64,000 nucleotides of DNA from DATKNA01 sp963786765 (GTDB lineage: Bacteria > Actinomycetota > Actinomycetes > Actinomycetales > Kineosporiaceae). The notes beneath the pieces are model-generated. The model did no database searches. It saw nothing but the letters and a program-made list of their open reading frames with translations, and was not told the DNA's origin. The DNA lies in assembly GCA_963786765.1 (NCBI GenBank), contig CAWBAJ010000007.1:124001-188000 (forward strand), written 5' to 3'. A program made the translations under genes and the position numbers. Below, piece by piece: positions 56,965 through 64,000 of the stretch (within the stretch, counting starts at the first letter, position 1; every line of letters starts with the position of its first letter).

Positions 56965-57195
56965 TCACCGGACGGCGGTGACGACCATCTCCAGCATCAG
57001 ACCCGGCATCGCCAGGGACTGGACCTGCGCGAGGATCCCGCCGGCGGGGAGGACTCCGGTGGAGGCGAACCGGCCCGCGACGTGCTGGTGGCCGGGCGTC
57101 AGGTAGCTGCCGATGTCCGTCGTGTAGACGTCGTAGCGGACGACGTCTGCGAGCGTCAGGCCGGCGGCGTCCAGGACGGTCTGGACGTTGTCCAT
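56965..57195 (-). pseudogene. RidA-family gene, C-terminal part only
   Basis: 76 residues corresponding to the C-terminal two thirds of a RidA (YjgF/UK114) enamine deaminase: MDNVQTVLDAAGLTLADVVR, VYTTDIGSYLTPGHQHVAGR, and PAGGILAQVQSLAMPGLMLE. Similarity continues a few codons upstream (GQARASQQAM), then an in-frame TGA appears at about 57226-57228, exactly where a repeat array begins. The N-terminal third is absent from the neighbouring DNA. The fragment is unlikely to form the RidA trimer active site. Looks like disruption by the repeat. Confidence 0.7.
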
Positions 57196-57206
57196 CGCCT
57201 GCTGCG

Positions 57207-57445
57207 ATGCGCGGGCTTGCCCACGTCACTTGCGTTCCGGCCGGTACCGTCCACGTCACTCGCGTTCCGGCCGCTTCGAGGCCCGTTGAGTGCCGGAAAG
57301 GGCGGCCGGAACGCGAGCAACGCCGCGCCGAGCGGCCGGAACGCGAGCAACGCCGCGCCGAGCGGCAACGCGAGCAACGCCGCGGCGAGCGGCCGGAACG
57401 CGAGCAACGCCGCGCCGAGCGGCAACGCGAGCAACATCACCAACA
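57207..57445. repeat. minisatellite with two opposed arrays
   Basis: Right array: five units of 30, 30, 27, 30 and 27 bp (57301, 57331, 57361, 57388, 57418) of the type AGCGGCCGGAACGCGAGCAA followed by CGCCGCGCCG. Left array: two 23-bp copies starting at 57221 and 57251, again 30 bp apart, carrying the reverse complement of the core. The 15-bp core at 57259-57273 is the exact inverse of 57303-57317. All unit lengths are multiples of three. It lies between the RidA fragment and the LacI gene; no gene seen. Confidence 0.85.
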
Positions 57446-57647
57446 GCTCCGCAACGCGGAGCGGATGCCGCACGCGCAACTCCGGCCTCGACCCGACCCA
57501 CGGCCAGCTCGGTTCGCTGGTCGTCGATGTGGAGGCTGCCTACGATGAAGCCTTCGGGGGACGAGCTCTCGCCGGCGAAGGGGATCTCCGATCGACACCG
57601 TCCGGCAGACCGCGGAGGACGAGCGGCCGCGACGACGTGGGGCTCCC

Positions 57648-58658
57648 GTGATGGCGGACGTGGCCGTCGTGGCGGGCGTCTCCCACATGACCGTGTCGCG
57701 GGTGCTGAACGACCCGGGCAGCGTCAAGCCGGCCACGCGCGACCGGGTGCAGGCCGCGATGAGATCGCTCGGCTACCGGCCCAACACCGTGGCCCGGGCC
57801 CTGGCCACGGGCAGGACGCGCAGGATCGGCGTCCTCGCGCCCGCGACCGCGCTCTACGGTCCGACGTCCATGCTCCTGTCCATCGAGACGGCCGCTCGCG
57901 TCGCCGGCTACCACCTGGACATCGTCCGGCTCCGGTCCGTGACCCGGCGCTCGGTCACCGAGGCCGCTCAGGGCCTGCAGAGCCGGGGCATCGACGGGAT
58001 CATCGGCATCACGCCGCACACCTGGGCACCAAAGGCGCTGCAGGACACGATCTCGAACGTTCCGCTGGTCGCCGTCGAAGGCGCCACGGGCTCCCTGCCC
58101 ACCGTCGCCGTGGACCAGGAGCGAGGGGCGATCCTCGCCACCGAGCACCTGCTCGGCCTCGGGCACGCCACCGTCTGGCACGTGGCGGGGCCACGCGACT
58201 GGGTCGAGGCGAAGGCGCGCCTGGGAGGGTGGCGCGAGACGCTGCAGCGGTCCGGCGGCCCGGTGCCGCCAACCCTGCCGGGAAGTTGGGGTGTCCGCTC
58301 GGGGTACGACGCGGGACGCCGGCTCGCCGAGGAACCGGGCGTGACCGCGGTGTTCGTCGCGAACGACCAGATGGCGCTCGGCGTGATCCGGGCGCTCGCG
58401 GAGGCCGGCGTCCGGGTCCCGGACCAGGTCAGTGTGGTCGGCTTCGACGACGTGCCCGAGGCGGCCTACTTCACTCCCCCGCTCACCACCGTGCGGCAGG
58501 ACTTCCAGGAGGTGGGAGTCCTCGCGCTCAAACTCCTGCTCGACCAGATGGCCGACGGTCCGGTGGACGAACGCCACGTCGTGGTCGAGCCACAGCTCGT
58601 CGTCCGGCAGAGCACCGCCCCTCCCCCGGAACCGACGCCGGGCCGCGGTTCCGGGTAA
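57648..58658 (+). CDS. LacI-family transcriptional regulator (arabinose-oligosaccharide cluster)
   Basis: A 336-residue protein. The helix-turn-helix MADVAVVAGVSHMTVSRVLN begins at the very N-terminus, followed by hinge PNTVARALATGRTRRIGVLA and the sugar-binding domain (IDGIIGITPHTWAPKALQD, VAVDQERGAILATEHLLGLG, VSVVGFDDVPEAAYFTPPL). GTG 57648 and ATG 57651 are adjacent; the open frame extends a little upstream without a start, so the first residues could be missing because of the neighbouring repeats. It converges on the GH51 gene (16 bp between stops) and probably controls that operon. Confidence 0.85.
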   Translation: MMADVAVVAGVSHMTVSRVLNDPGSVKPATRDRVQAAMRSLGYRPNTVARALATGRTRRIGVLAPATALYGPTSMLLSIETAARVAGYHLDIVRLRSVTRRSVTEAAQGLQSRGIDGIIGITPHTWAPKALQDTISNVPLVAVEGATGSLPTVAVDQERGAILATEHLLGLGHATVWHVAGPRDWVEAKARLGGWRETLQRSGGPVPPTLPGSWGVRSGYDAGRRLAEEPGVTAVFVANDQMALGVIRALAEAGVRVPDQVSVVGFDDVPEAAYFTPPLTTVRQDFQEVGVLALKLLLDQMADGPVDERHVVVEPQLVVRQSTAPPPEPTPGRGSG

Positions 58659-58673
58659 GGGCGATGAGCGGCG

Positions 58674-60188
58674 TCAGGACGCGTCGCAGGGCAGACGGAA
58701 GACGTTCCACGAGACCGGCGGCAGCACGGCGCGCAGCGCGCCCTCGGCCACCGTCGCGTCCGGGTGCGACCGCGGGGCGACGCGGTCCGGCTGGTCCATG
58801 GTGTTGGCGGCGTGCCAGTCGTCGTCCGCCAGCACCGTCGCCGCTTCCAGCCGCGCGCCGGGGAAGGCGCGCAGGTCCGAGGTGAAGCTCACCTGCTCGC
58901 TGGGGTGCCGGTTCACGACGAAGAGGACGAGCTCGTTCCGCTCCTCGTGATGGGTGGCCGCGACGTCGACGACGGGTGCCTCGCCGTACCGGGAGGTGTC
59001 GTAGGTCGGCGCCTTGATCTCGGTGCGGAGCACCGTCCCCTTCGCGAGGGCCGCCATCTGGGCGAAGGGGTGGAAGATGCTCTGCCGCCAGGCCGGCCCG
59101 CCCGGCTCCGTGCGGATGGAGCCGATCGCGTTGACCAGTTGCGCCTGGCAGGCGGACGTGACGCGGTCGCTGTTCCGCAGCAGCGTCACCAGCAGTGATC
59201 CGACGACGACCGCGTCGGCCACGGTGTACGCGTCCTCGCTGAGCCGGGGCGCCACCGTCCAGTCCTCCGGCATGCCGCTCGGCCCGTGCTCCTTGTGGTA
59301 CCAGACGTTCCACTCGTCGAACGAGATGTTGATGCGCTTCGTCGAGGAGAGCCGGGCCGCGACGTGGTCCGCGGTCGACACGACGTCCCGGATGAAGCTC
59401 TCCATGTTCAGCGACGAGGCGAGGAAGCTCCCCAGGTCGTTCCCCTCGATCTCGTAATAGGCGTGCGCCGAGATGTAGTCGACGACGTCATAGGTGAGAT
59501 CGAGGACGGTCGCCTCCCAGGTGCCGAACGTCGGCATGGACCGGTAGGAGCTGCCGCAGGCGACCAGCTCGAGCGTCGGGTCGTACTGGCGCATGGCCCG
59601 GCCGGTCTCCGCCGCCAGCCGTCCGTACTCCGCCGCCGTCTTGTGCCCCAGCTGCCACGGACCGTCCATCTCGTTGCCCAGGCACCACATCCGGATGCCG
59701 TGCGGCTCCTTGGCACCATGGCTCACCCGCAGGTCGGACAGGTAGGTGCCGTCCGGGTGGTTGCAGTACTCGAGCAGATCGATGGCCTCCTGCAGCCCGC
59801 GAGTGCCGAGGTTGACGGCAAGCATCACCTCCAGGTCCGCCTTCGCGGCCCACCGGACGAACTCGTTGAGGCCGAACTCGTTCGTCTCGATCGTCCGCCA
59901 GGCGGGGTCCAGCCGGGTGGGCCGCTGGCTGACCGGGCCGACGCCGTCCTCCCAGCGGTACCCGGAGACGAAGTTGCCGCCGGGATACCGCACGACGGTC
60001 ACGCCCAGCTCACGCACCAGCTCCAAGACGTCCTCGCGGAACCCGTCCGCGTCCGCGGTGGCATGTCCGGGGTCGTAGAGGCCCGTGTACACGTTGCGGC
60101 CCATGTGCTCCACGAAGGAGCCGAAGGTCCGGCGACTGACGGGAGCGACGACGAAGGCCGGGTCGACGTGGAGTGAGGCGCTGATCAT
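58674..60188 (-). CDS. alpha-L-arabinofuranosidase (GH51)
   Basis: Removes arabinofuranosyl residues from arabino-oligosaccharides. A 504-residue protein: SFVEHMGRNVYTGLYDPGHA near the start, VVRYPGGNFVSGYRWEDGVG, the acid/base Glu in WCLGNEMDGPWQLG, and the nucleophile Glu in ISFDEWNVWY, then a C-terminal beta domain. No signal peptide: cytoplasmic, acting on oligosaccharides brought in by the ABC transporter directly upstream. The ATG at 60188 is used; the open frame runs on upstream without a better start. Last gene of the binding protein-permease-permease-GH51 unit. Confidence 0.93.
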   Translation of the reverse strand: MISASLHVDPAFVVAPVSRRTFGSFVEHMGRNVYTGLYDPGHATADADGFREDVLELVRELGVTVVRYPGGNFVSGYRWEDGVGPVSQRPTRLDPAWRTIETNEFGLNEFVRWAAKADLEVMLAVNLGTRGLQEAIDLLEYCNHPDGTYLSDLRVSHGAKEPHGIRMWCLGNEMDGPWQLGHKTAAEYGRLAAETGRAMRQYDPTLELVACGSSYRSMPTFGTWEATVLDLTYDVVDYISAHAYYEIEGNDLGSFLASSLNMESFIRDVVSTADHVAARLSSTKRINISFDEWNVWYHKEHGPSGMPEDWTVAPRLSEDAYTVADAVVVGSLLVTLLRNSDRVTSACQAQLVNAIGSIRTEPGGPAWRQSIFHPFAQMAALAKGTVLRTEIKAPTYDTSRYGEAPVVDVAATHHEERNELVLFVVNRHPSEQVSFTSDLRAFPGARLEAATVLADDDWHAANTMDQPDRVAPRSHPDATVAEGALRAVLPPVSWNVFRLPCDAS

Positions 60189-60241
60189 CGAGATGGTTCT
60201 CCCTGGAACGGGGTCGGATGGCGATGGACGGTCAGCAGCCG

Positions 60242-61141
60242 TCAACCCTTGAGGCCGGTGCCGGCGATGCCTTCGACGATGTTGCGCTGGAAGAGCAGGA
60301 AGACGAGCACGAGCGGGAGGCCGCCCAGCAACGCGGAGGCCATGACGTCCGCATACCGGATGCCGTAGGAACCCTGGACCGTCGCGAGGCCGACCTGAAT
60401 GGTCATGAGGTTTGGGTTCGTCAGCACGAGAAGCGGCCACAGCAGGTTGTTCCAGGACCAGATGAAGGTGAAGATCGACACAGCGGAAACCGCCGGGCGC
60501 GACAGCGGCATGACGATCGTCCGGTAGATCCGGGCGGCGCTTGCGCCGTCGACGCGAGCGGCTTCCTCGAGCTCGCGAGGCAGCCCGTCGAAGAACTGCA
60601 CGAAGATGAACACCGCGATGGCCGTGGGGACCTGCGGGAGGATCACCGCCCAGTAGGTGTTGAGCAGGTGGAGCGTGTCGAACTCCCGGAAGAGCGGGAC
60701 GATGAGCACCTGGCCCGGAATCATGATCCCGGCGAGGATGAAGGCGAACACCCAGTTGCGCCCCCGGAAGCGCAGGCGGGACAGTGCATAGGCCGCCATG
60801 CTGGCGAACAGCACAGTGCCCGCGGCGGTCGCGGCCGACGTGATGAAGCTCGACAGGTACCACTTCCAGATGTCGCCCTGCTGCAGGACCGTCTTGAACG
60901 ATTGCAGCGTCGGGTTCTCGATGAACCACGTCGGCGGCACCTTGGTCGTCTCCGCGTTGGGTTTGAGGGCGGTGTCGATCGCCCAGGCGACCGGGACCAG
61001 CCAGAGCAGGGCGAACGCGATGAGCACGCCCGTGCACGTCCGGTTGAACAGCTTGTTCCGCCGGTCGTAAGCGGCCGCGGTAGCCCGCGCACGGTCCGTG
61101 GTGGCGGCGGGAAGCGTGGTATCGGTGGTCGCGATGGCCAT
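60242..61141 (-). CDS. carbohydrate ABC transporter permease (MalG type)
   Basis: A 299-residue protein with six predicted helices and the inner-membrane-component loop EEAARVDGASAARIYRTIVM, which contacts the ATPase. The long hydrophilic N-terminus and LKPNAETTKVPPTWF segment are typical of CUT1 MalG-like permeases. The ATG at 61141 lies two bases after the stop of the partner permease. No ATPase gene is present in the window, so a shared MsiK-like ATPase elsewhere is probable, as in other actinobacteria. Confidence 0.92.
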   Translation of the reverse strand: MAIATTDTTLPAATTDRARATAAAYDRRNKLFNRTCTGVLIAFALLWLVPVAWAIDTALKPNAETTKVPPTWFIENPTLQSFKTVLQQGDIWKWYLSSFITSAATAAGTVLFASMAAYALSRLRFRGRNWVFAFILAGIMIPGQVLIVPLFREFDTLHLLNTYWAVILPQVPTAIAVFIFVQFFDGLPRELEEAARVDGASAARIYRTIVMPLSRPAVSAVSIFTFIWSWNNLLWPLLVLTNPNLMTIQVGLATVQGSYGIRYADVMASALLGGLPLVLVFLLFQRNIVEGIAGTGLKG

Positions 61142-61143
61142 GG

Positions 61144-62079
61144 TCACACACCCGATTCCTGTCGGCGGACGATGCCGAACCAGACGAAGGACACGGCGAG
61201 GATCACGAGGAAGAGGAGCATCGAGACCGCTGAGCCGTAGCCGATCCGCATGTTCGTGAAGCTCTGGTCGTAGATGTATTCCAGCGACGGGATCGTGCTG
61301 AAATTGGGACCGCCCGAGGTCATGAGGTAGATCTGGTCGAAGATCTTCAGCGAGGCGATCACCTGGAGGACGACGACGAGGGTCGTCGTCCTGCCCAGCA
61401 GGGGGATCGTGATCCGGAAGATCTGCTGCACAGGCCCGGCGCCGTCGATGGACGCCGCCTCGTAGAGCTCGCGGGGAATGTCCTGGAGCCCGGCGAGGTA
61501 CAGCACGAAATTGAACCCGAGCGTCCACCAGACGGTGGCGATCGCCACCGAGGGCATCGCCCAGGTGGGGTCGCCCAGCCAGGTCGGTGCGGTGATCCCG
61601 ATCGCGGAGAGCCAGCCTTCCGCCAGTCCGAGGGCGGGCGTGTAGATCCAGATCCAGATCAGGGCCATCACCGCGGACGGCAGCACGTAGGGAAGGAAGA
61701 AGGCGACCCGGAAGAAGGCGCGCCCTCGAACGGCCCGGTCGGCGAGCAGGGCGAAGAGGAACGCGAGGACGACCAGCGGAGGTGTCGTGAGGATCGTGAA
61801 GTAGATGGTGTGCCAGAGCGAGGACCAGAATTCGGAGCTCTCCACGGCCTCGGCGTAGTTCCCCAGTCCCGCCCAGCTGCCGAGGCCCGGCTTCACCAGG
61901 CTGCCGTTGAACAGGCTGAGGATGAAGGCGTACACCGTCGGCCCGATGACGAAGAGCAGGTAGAGGACGAGGAACGGAATGAGGAACGCCCACGCGGTCC
62001 GGTCGTCGTGCTGTCGGCGCTGCGGGGCGGGCGCGGCCGGGGCCCGGGTGCGGCCGCCGGCGGTCGTCTGGGTGGTCAC
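61144..62079 (-). CDS. carbohydrate ABC transporter permease (MalF type)
   Basis: A 311-residue CUT1 permease. Helix 1 AWAFLIPFLVLYLLFVIGPT, FFRVAFFLPYVLPSAVMALI, and the ATPase-contact loop YEAASIDGAGPVQQIFRITI, followed by LYLMTSGGP-like IYLMTSGGPN. It forms the transmembrane channel with the MalG-type permease next to it. It starts 34 bp after the binding-protein stop. Substrate inferred from context: arabino-oligosaccharides. Confidence 0.92.
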   Translation of the reverse strand: MTTQTTAGGRTRAPAAPAPQRRQHDDRTAWAFLIPFLVLYLLFVIGPTVYAFILSLFNGSLVKPGLGSWAGLGNYAEAVESSEFWSSLWHTIYFTILTTPPLVVLAFLFALLADRAVRGRAFFRVAFFLPYVLPSAVMALIWIWIYTPALGLAEGWLSAIGITAPTWLGDPTWAMPSVAIATVWWTLGFNFVLYLAGLQDIPRELYEAASIDGAGPVQQIFRITIPLLGRTTTLVVVLQVIASLKIFDQIYLMTSGGPNFSTIPSLEYIYDQSFTNMRIGYGSAVSMLLFLVILAVSFVWFGIVRRQESGV

Positions 62080-62113
62080 AGAACTGCCTCCTCGAGGAGA
62101 ACGACGACGGCGA

Positions 62114-63477
62114 TCACACCGGCGAGGGAGTCTTCGCGTAGGTCTGCAGGTTGGCGATCATGCCCTTGAGTGCCGCTTCCGGGCTGGCCTGACCGGCTCG
62201 GACCGTGGCGATCGCCGAGCCGGTGATGATCTCGAAGTTCGAGCCGGAACCCGAGTACCACGCGGGCGGGTCGTACACCGCACCCGCCGCCGCCGCCGCG
62301 TAGTTGGACTGCGGCTTGAGCTGCTTGTACTCGGTGCTGTTCGCGACGGGGAGCCATGCGGGAATGTGTCCGCCCTTCGCCCAGGTGAGGCTCTGGTCGA
62401 GGATGGATCGGATGAACGTCAGGGCGTGGTCCGTGCGGGTCGGATCGCTTCCCCGAGCCGGAACCACGAGGGTGTGGGAGTCCGCCTGGACCGCGTACTT
62501 GTCCCCCCCGAAGACGTTGGGGAACAGCGTCATGCCGAACGGCATCTTGGCCGTCTGGAAGGTCGAGATCTCCCACTCCCCTTGGATGTAGAACCCCGCC
62601 TTGCCGCTGGCGAAGAGCGCGATGGCCCCGGGATAGTCCACATTGGGAGGCATGAGCTTCTTCGTGACGGTCAGGTCCCGCAGGTAGTTGAGCACCTTGA
62701 GCGCCTTGGCCTCGTCCACGACCACCTTGGTGCCGTCGTCCGCCAGCATCTCGCCGCCCAGCTGAGAATAGAGCGACTGGAAGAACCGCCAGTTGGTGGA
62801 CGTCTCGTTGGTGATGGCCACGACGCCGCCGTACTGCGCTCCCCCTGCTTCTGCGCGGCGGTCAGTGCTTGCACGAACGTGTCCGGCCCGTCCATGGACT
62901 TGAGATTCCCGTCGGCGTCCAGCAGGCCGGCCTTCTTGCAGATGTCGGTGTTGTAGAAGAGGACGAACGGGTGGGTGTCCAGCGGAACGGCGTACTGCTT
63001 GCCGTTGAACGTCACCGCCTGCATCGCCTTCTCGCTGAACTTGTCCGGAGTCAGGCCGTGCTTGGCCAGGACGTCAGGCGTCAGCTCCTGCAGGAGGTTG
63101 CTGCCGATGAAGGTCGGCAGCCGGGACGCGTGCGAGACGCCGACGTCCGGCGGCTGGTCACCCAGCGTGGCCAGGGAGAGCTTGGTGTAGTACGGGTTGC
63201 CCCAGGCGAGCGTGACGTGCTGGAACCCCAGCTCCGGATGTCCCTGCTGGAACTTCGTGAGCATGTCGGCCATCCGCACGCCGTCGCCGCCCCCGAACAG
63301 ATCCCAGAAAGTGACCGTCCCGGGGGCGACCGGGGCGCCGGTGATCCCCGCTCCGAGTGTGCTGCACCCGCTGAGAGCGAGGCCGCCGGCTCCCAGCAGG
63401 GATGCCTGCAGGAAGGTACGCCGGGAGAGCGGCGAGGCGGCGGCCCCGCCGCCGTTCGTACTCCTAGATCTGCTCAC
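62114..63477 (-). CDS. ABC sugar-binding lipoprotein with Tat-type signal (one frameshift)
   Basis: About 454 residues. The signal peptide has a twin-arginine motif and a lipobox: SRRTFLQASLLGAGGLALSGC. The mature part is a CUT1 binding protein (VTFWDLFGGGDGVRMADMLT, YAVPLDTHPFVLFYNTDICK, and in the second frame IALFASGKAGFYIQGEWEIS). The frame breaks near 62840 in a run of G/C, shifting by two bases; both halves are well conserved. GTG at 63477 with AGGAAGGTGGG upstream. It delivers substrate to the permeases at 61144 and 60242. Confidence 0.88.
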
Positions 63478-63518
63478 GGATCCCACCTTCCTGTCGGCCG
63501 ACGCTGGTCTCGTGCCGT

Positions 63519-63949
63519 TCAGCTCGTCGGGCTGGGGTCGGGTTGTGTGGACAGGGACGGCCAGCCCCGGCGATCCCAGCCGATGGTCCGGATGCTGAGC
63601 CGGAAGTCGCCGTTGCGCGTGGCGTCGTAGTAGTGGCCCGCGAGATACCGGCCGTACACGGACTGGCCGCCGGGGCCGACCATCGAGCCGTGCTCGGAGA
63701 GGATCACGGTGCCGCCACCGTGCAGGAGCGGCGTCCCGAGCTCGTCGTAGTACGGCCCGCTGACCGATCGGGAGCGCCCGACAGCGATCTTGTGGTGCTG
63801 TCGAGCCCGCGGCAGCAGAAGTCGCGAGAGACGAAGAGGTAGTACCCCGGTGACGGAGAACGCAGGGGGCCTCGATGGCGTTCGGCGGCAAGCGTCGCGA
63901 CGGCTACCGCGGCCGCGGCGGAAGCCCGGCCCACCATGCGCCATCGCAT
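63519..63949 (-). pseudogene. GH43 (arabinanase-like) remnant with internal deletion
   Basis: The ATG at 63949 (GGGGAAGAGG upstream) starts a signal-peptide-like sequence MRWRMVGRASAAAAVAVATL. Almost immediately follows the middle/end of a GH43 arabinanase: NAIEAP, YYLFVSRDFCCRGLDST, KIAVGRSRSVSGPYYDELGT, GPGGQSVYGRY, HYYDATRNGDFRLSIRT and the end GWDRRGWP, spread over three frames. Roughly the first 150-200 residues of the catalytic domain, with the nucleophile and base region, are missing. Either a true deletion or a misassembly. The context (arabinose operon just downstream) fits an extracellular arabinanase. Confidence 0.65.
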
Positions 63950-64000
63950 CTGGGTGCCTCTTCCCCTGGAAGCATCGCCTGCCCGTGGGCGGTATCGACC

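Noticed and set aside
57301..57444. CRISPR array
   Set aside because: Units are contiguous, with no unique spacers between them, and no cas genes are present.

Overview
The window is very GC-rich, with GTG starts, overlapping stop/start codons, strong Shine-Dalgarno sequences and several actinobacterial gene families (DUF7144, DUF1269, Abhydrolase_9-type hydrolase). It is most likely chromosomal DNA of a polysaccharide-degrading actinomycete; a Micrococcales lineage such as Cellulomonadaceae is my guess and is not proven by the sequence. I see no rRNA, tRNA, CRISPR array, integrase or transposase.

Left part (1-38.3 kb), a stress and ion-homeostasis island. It opens with an RDD protein (partial), a small lipoprotein, a membrane protein, a DUF1254/DUF1214 protein, a metallophosphoesterase and a lipid-kinase-like gene. 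The complete arginine deiminase set follows (permease, arcA, arcB, arcC), then a divergent P-type ATPase with unusual ion-site residues. Two divergent MalT-like LuxR regulators come next, both broken into several frames. From 19 to 38 kb there are four DUF1269 proteins, three DUF7144 membrane proteins, two DUF2550-like proteins, a TQ-rich lipoprotein, a BrkB-like protein, MFS and APC transporters, a membrane alpha/beta hydrolase, a CPBP protease, a K+ channel, a cation/proton antiporter overlapping a SulP transporter, a PPK2 polyphosphate kinase and small membrane proteins. A 21-bp inverted repeat, CCTCATCC-N5-GGATGAGG, recurs upstream of about ten of these genes, usually 57-120 bp before the start codon. 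I read it as the operator of a shared regulon, and it is the most interesting feature of the window. Part of the island ([DUF1269 - DUF2550-like - DUF7144]) is duplicated.

Middle (38.3-43.2 kb): an 808-residue beta-propeller-like repeat protein and a large-subunit catalase (katE type), flanked by strong hairpin terminators.

Right part (43.2-64 kb), carbohydrate use. Two GPH-type sugar/cation symporters, a cytidylate-kinase-like protein, a GH3 glycosidase, a LacI regulator and a GH2 beta-glucuronidase share a LacI-type operator (TGGCAAT-NN-ATTGCCA) at four promoter positions; together they look like a glucuronide/glucoside utilisation regulon. An aldo/keto reductase, flavohemoprotein, DUF488 protein and an MFS transporter with a fused universal-stress-like domain follow. 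A truncated RidA gene ends in a minisatellite. The last block is an arabinose-oligosaccharide set: LacI, GH51 arabinofuranosidase, two ABC permeases, a Tat/lipoprotein binding protein and an internally deleted GH43 remnant.

Caution: many genes between 0.8 and 29 kb, and a few after 55 kb, are split by small shifts (mostly +1 base) while the protein stays recognisable across frames. Indel errors in the assembly are the simplest explanation; real gene decay cannot be excluded from this sequence alone.
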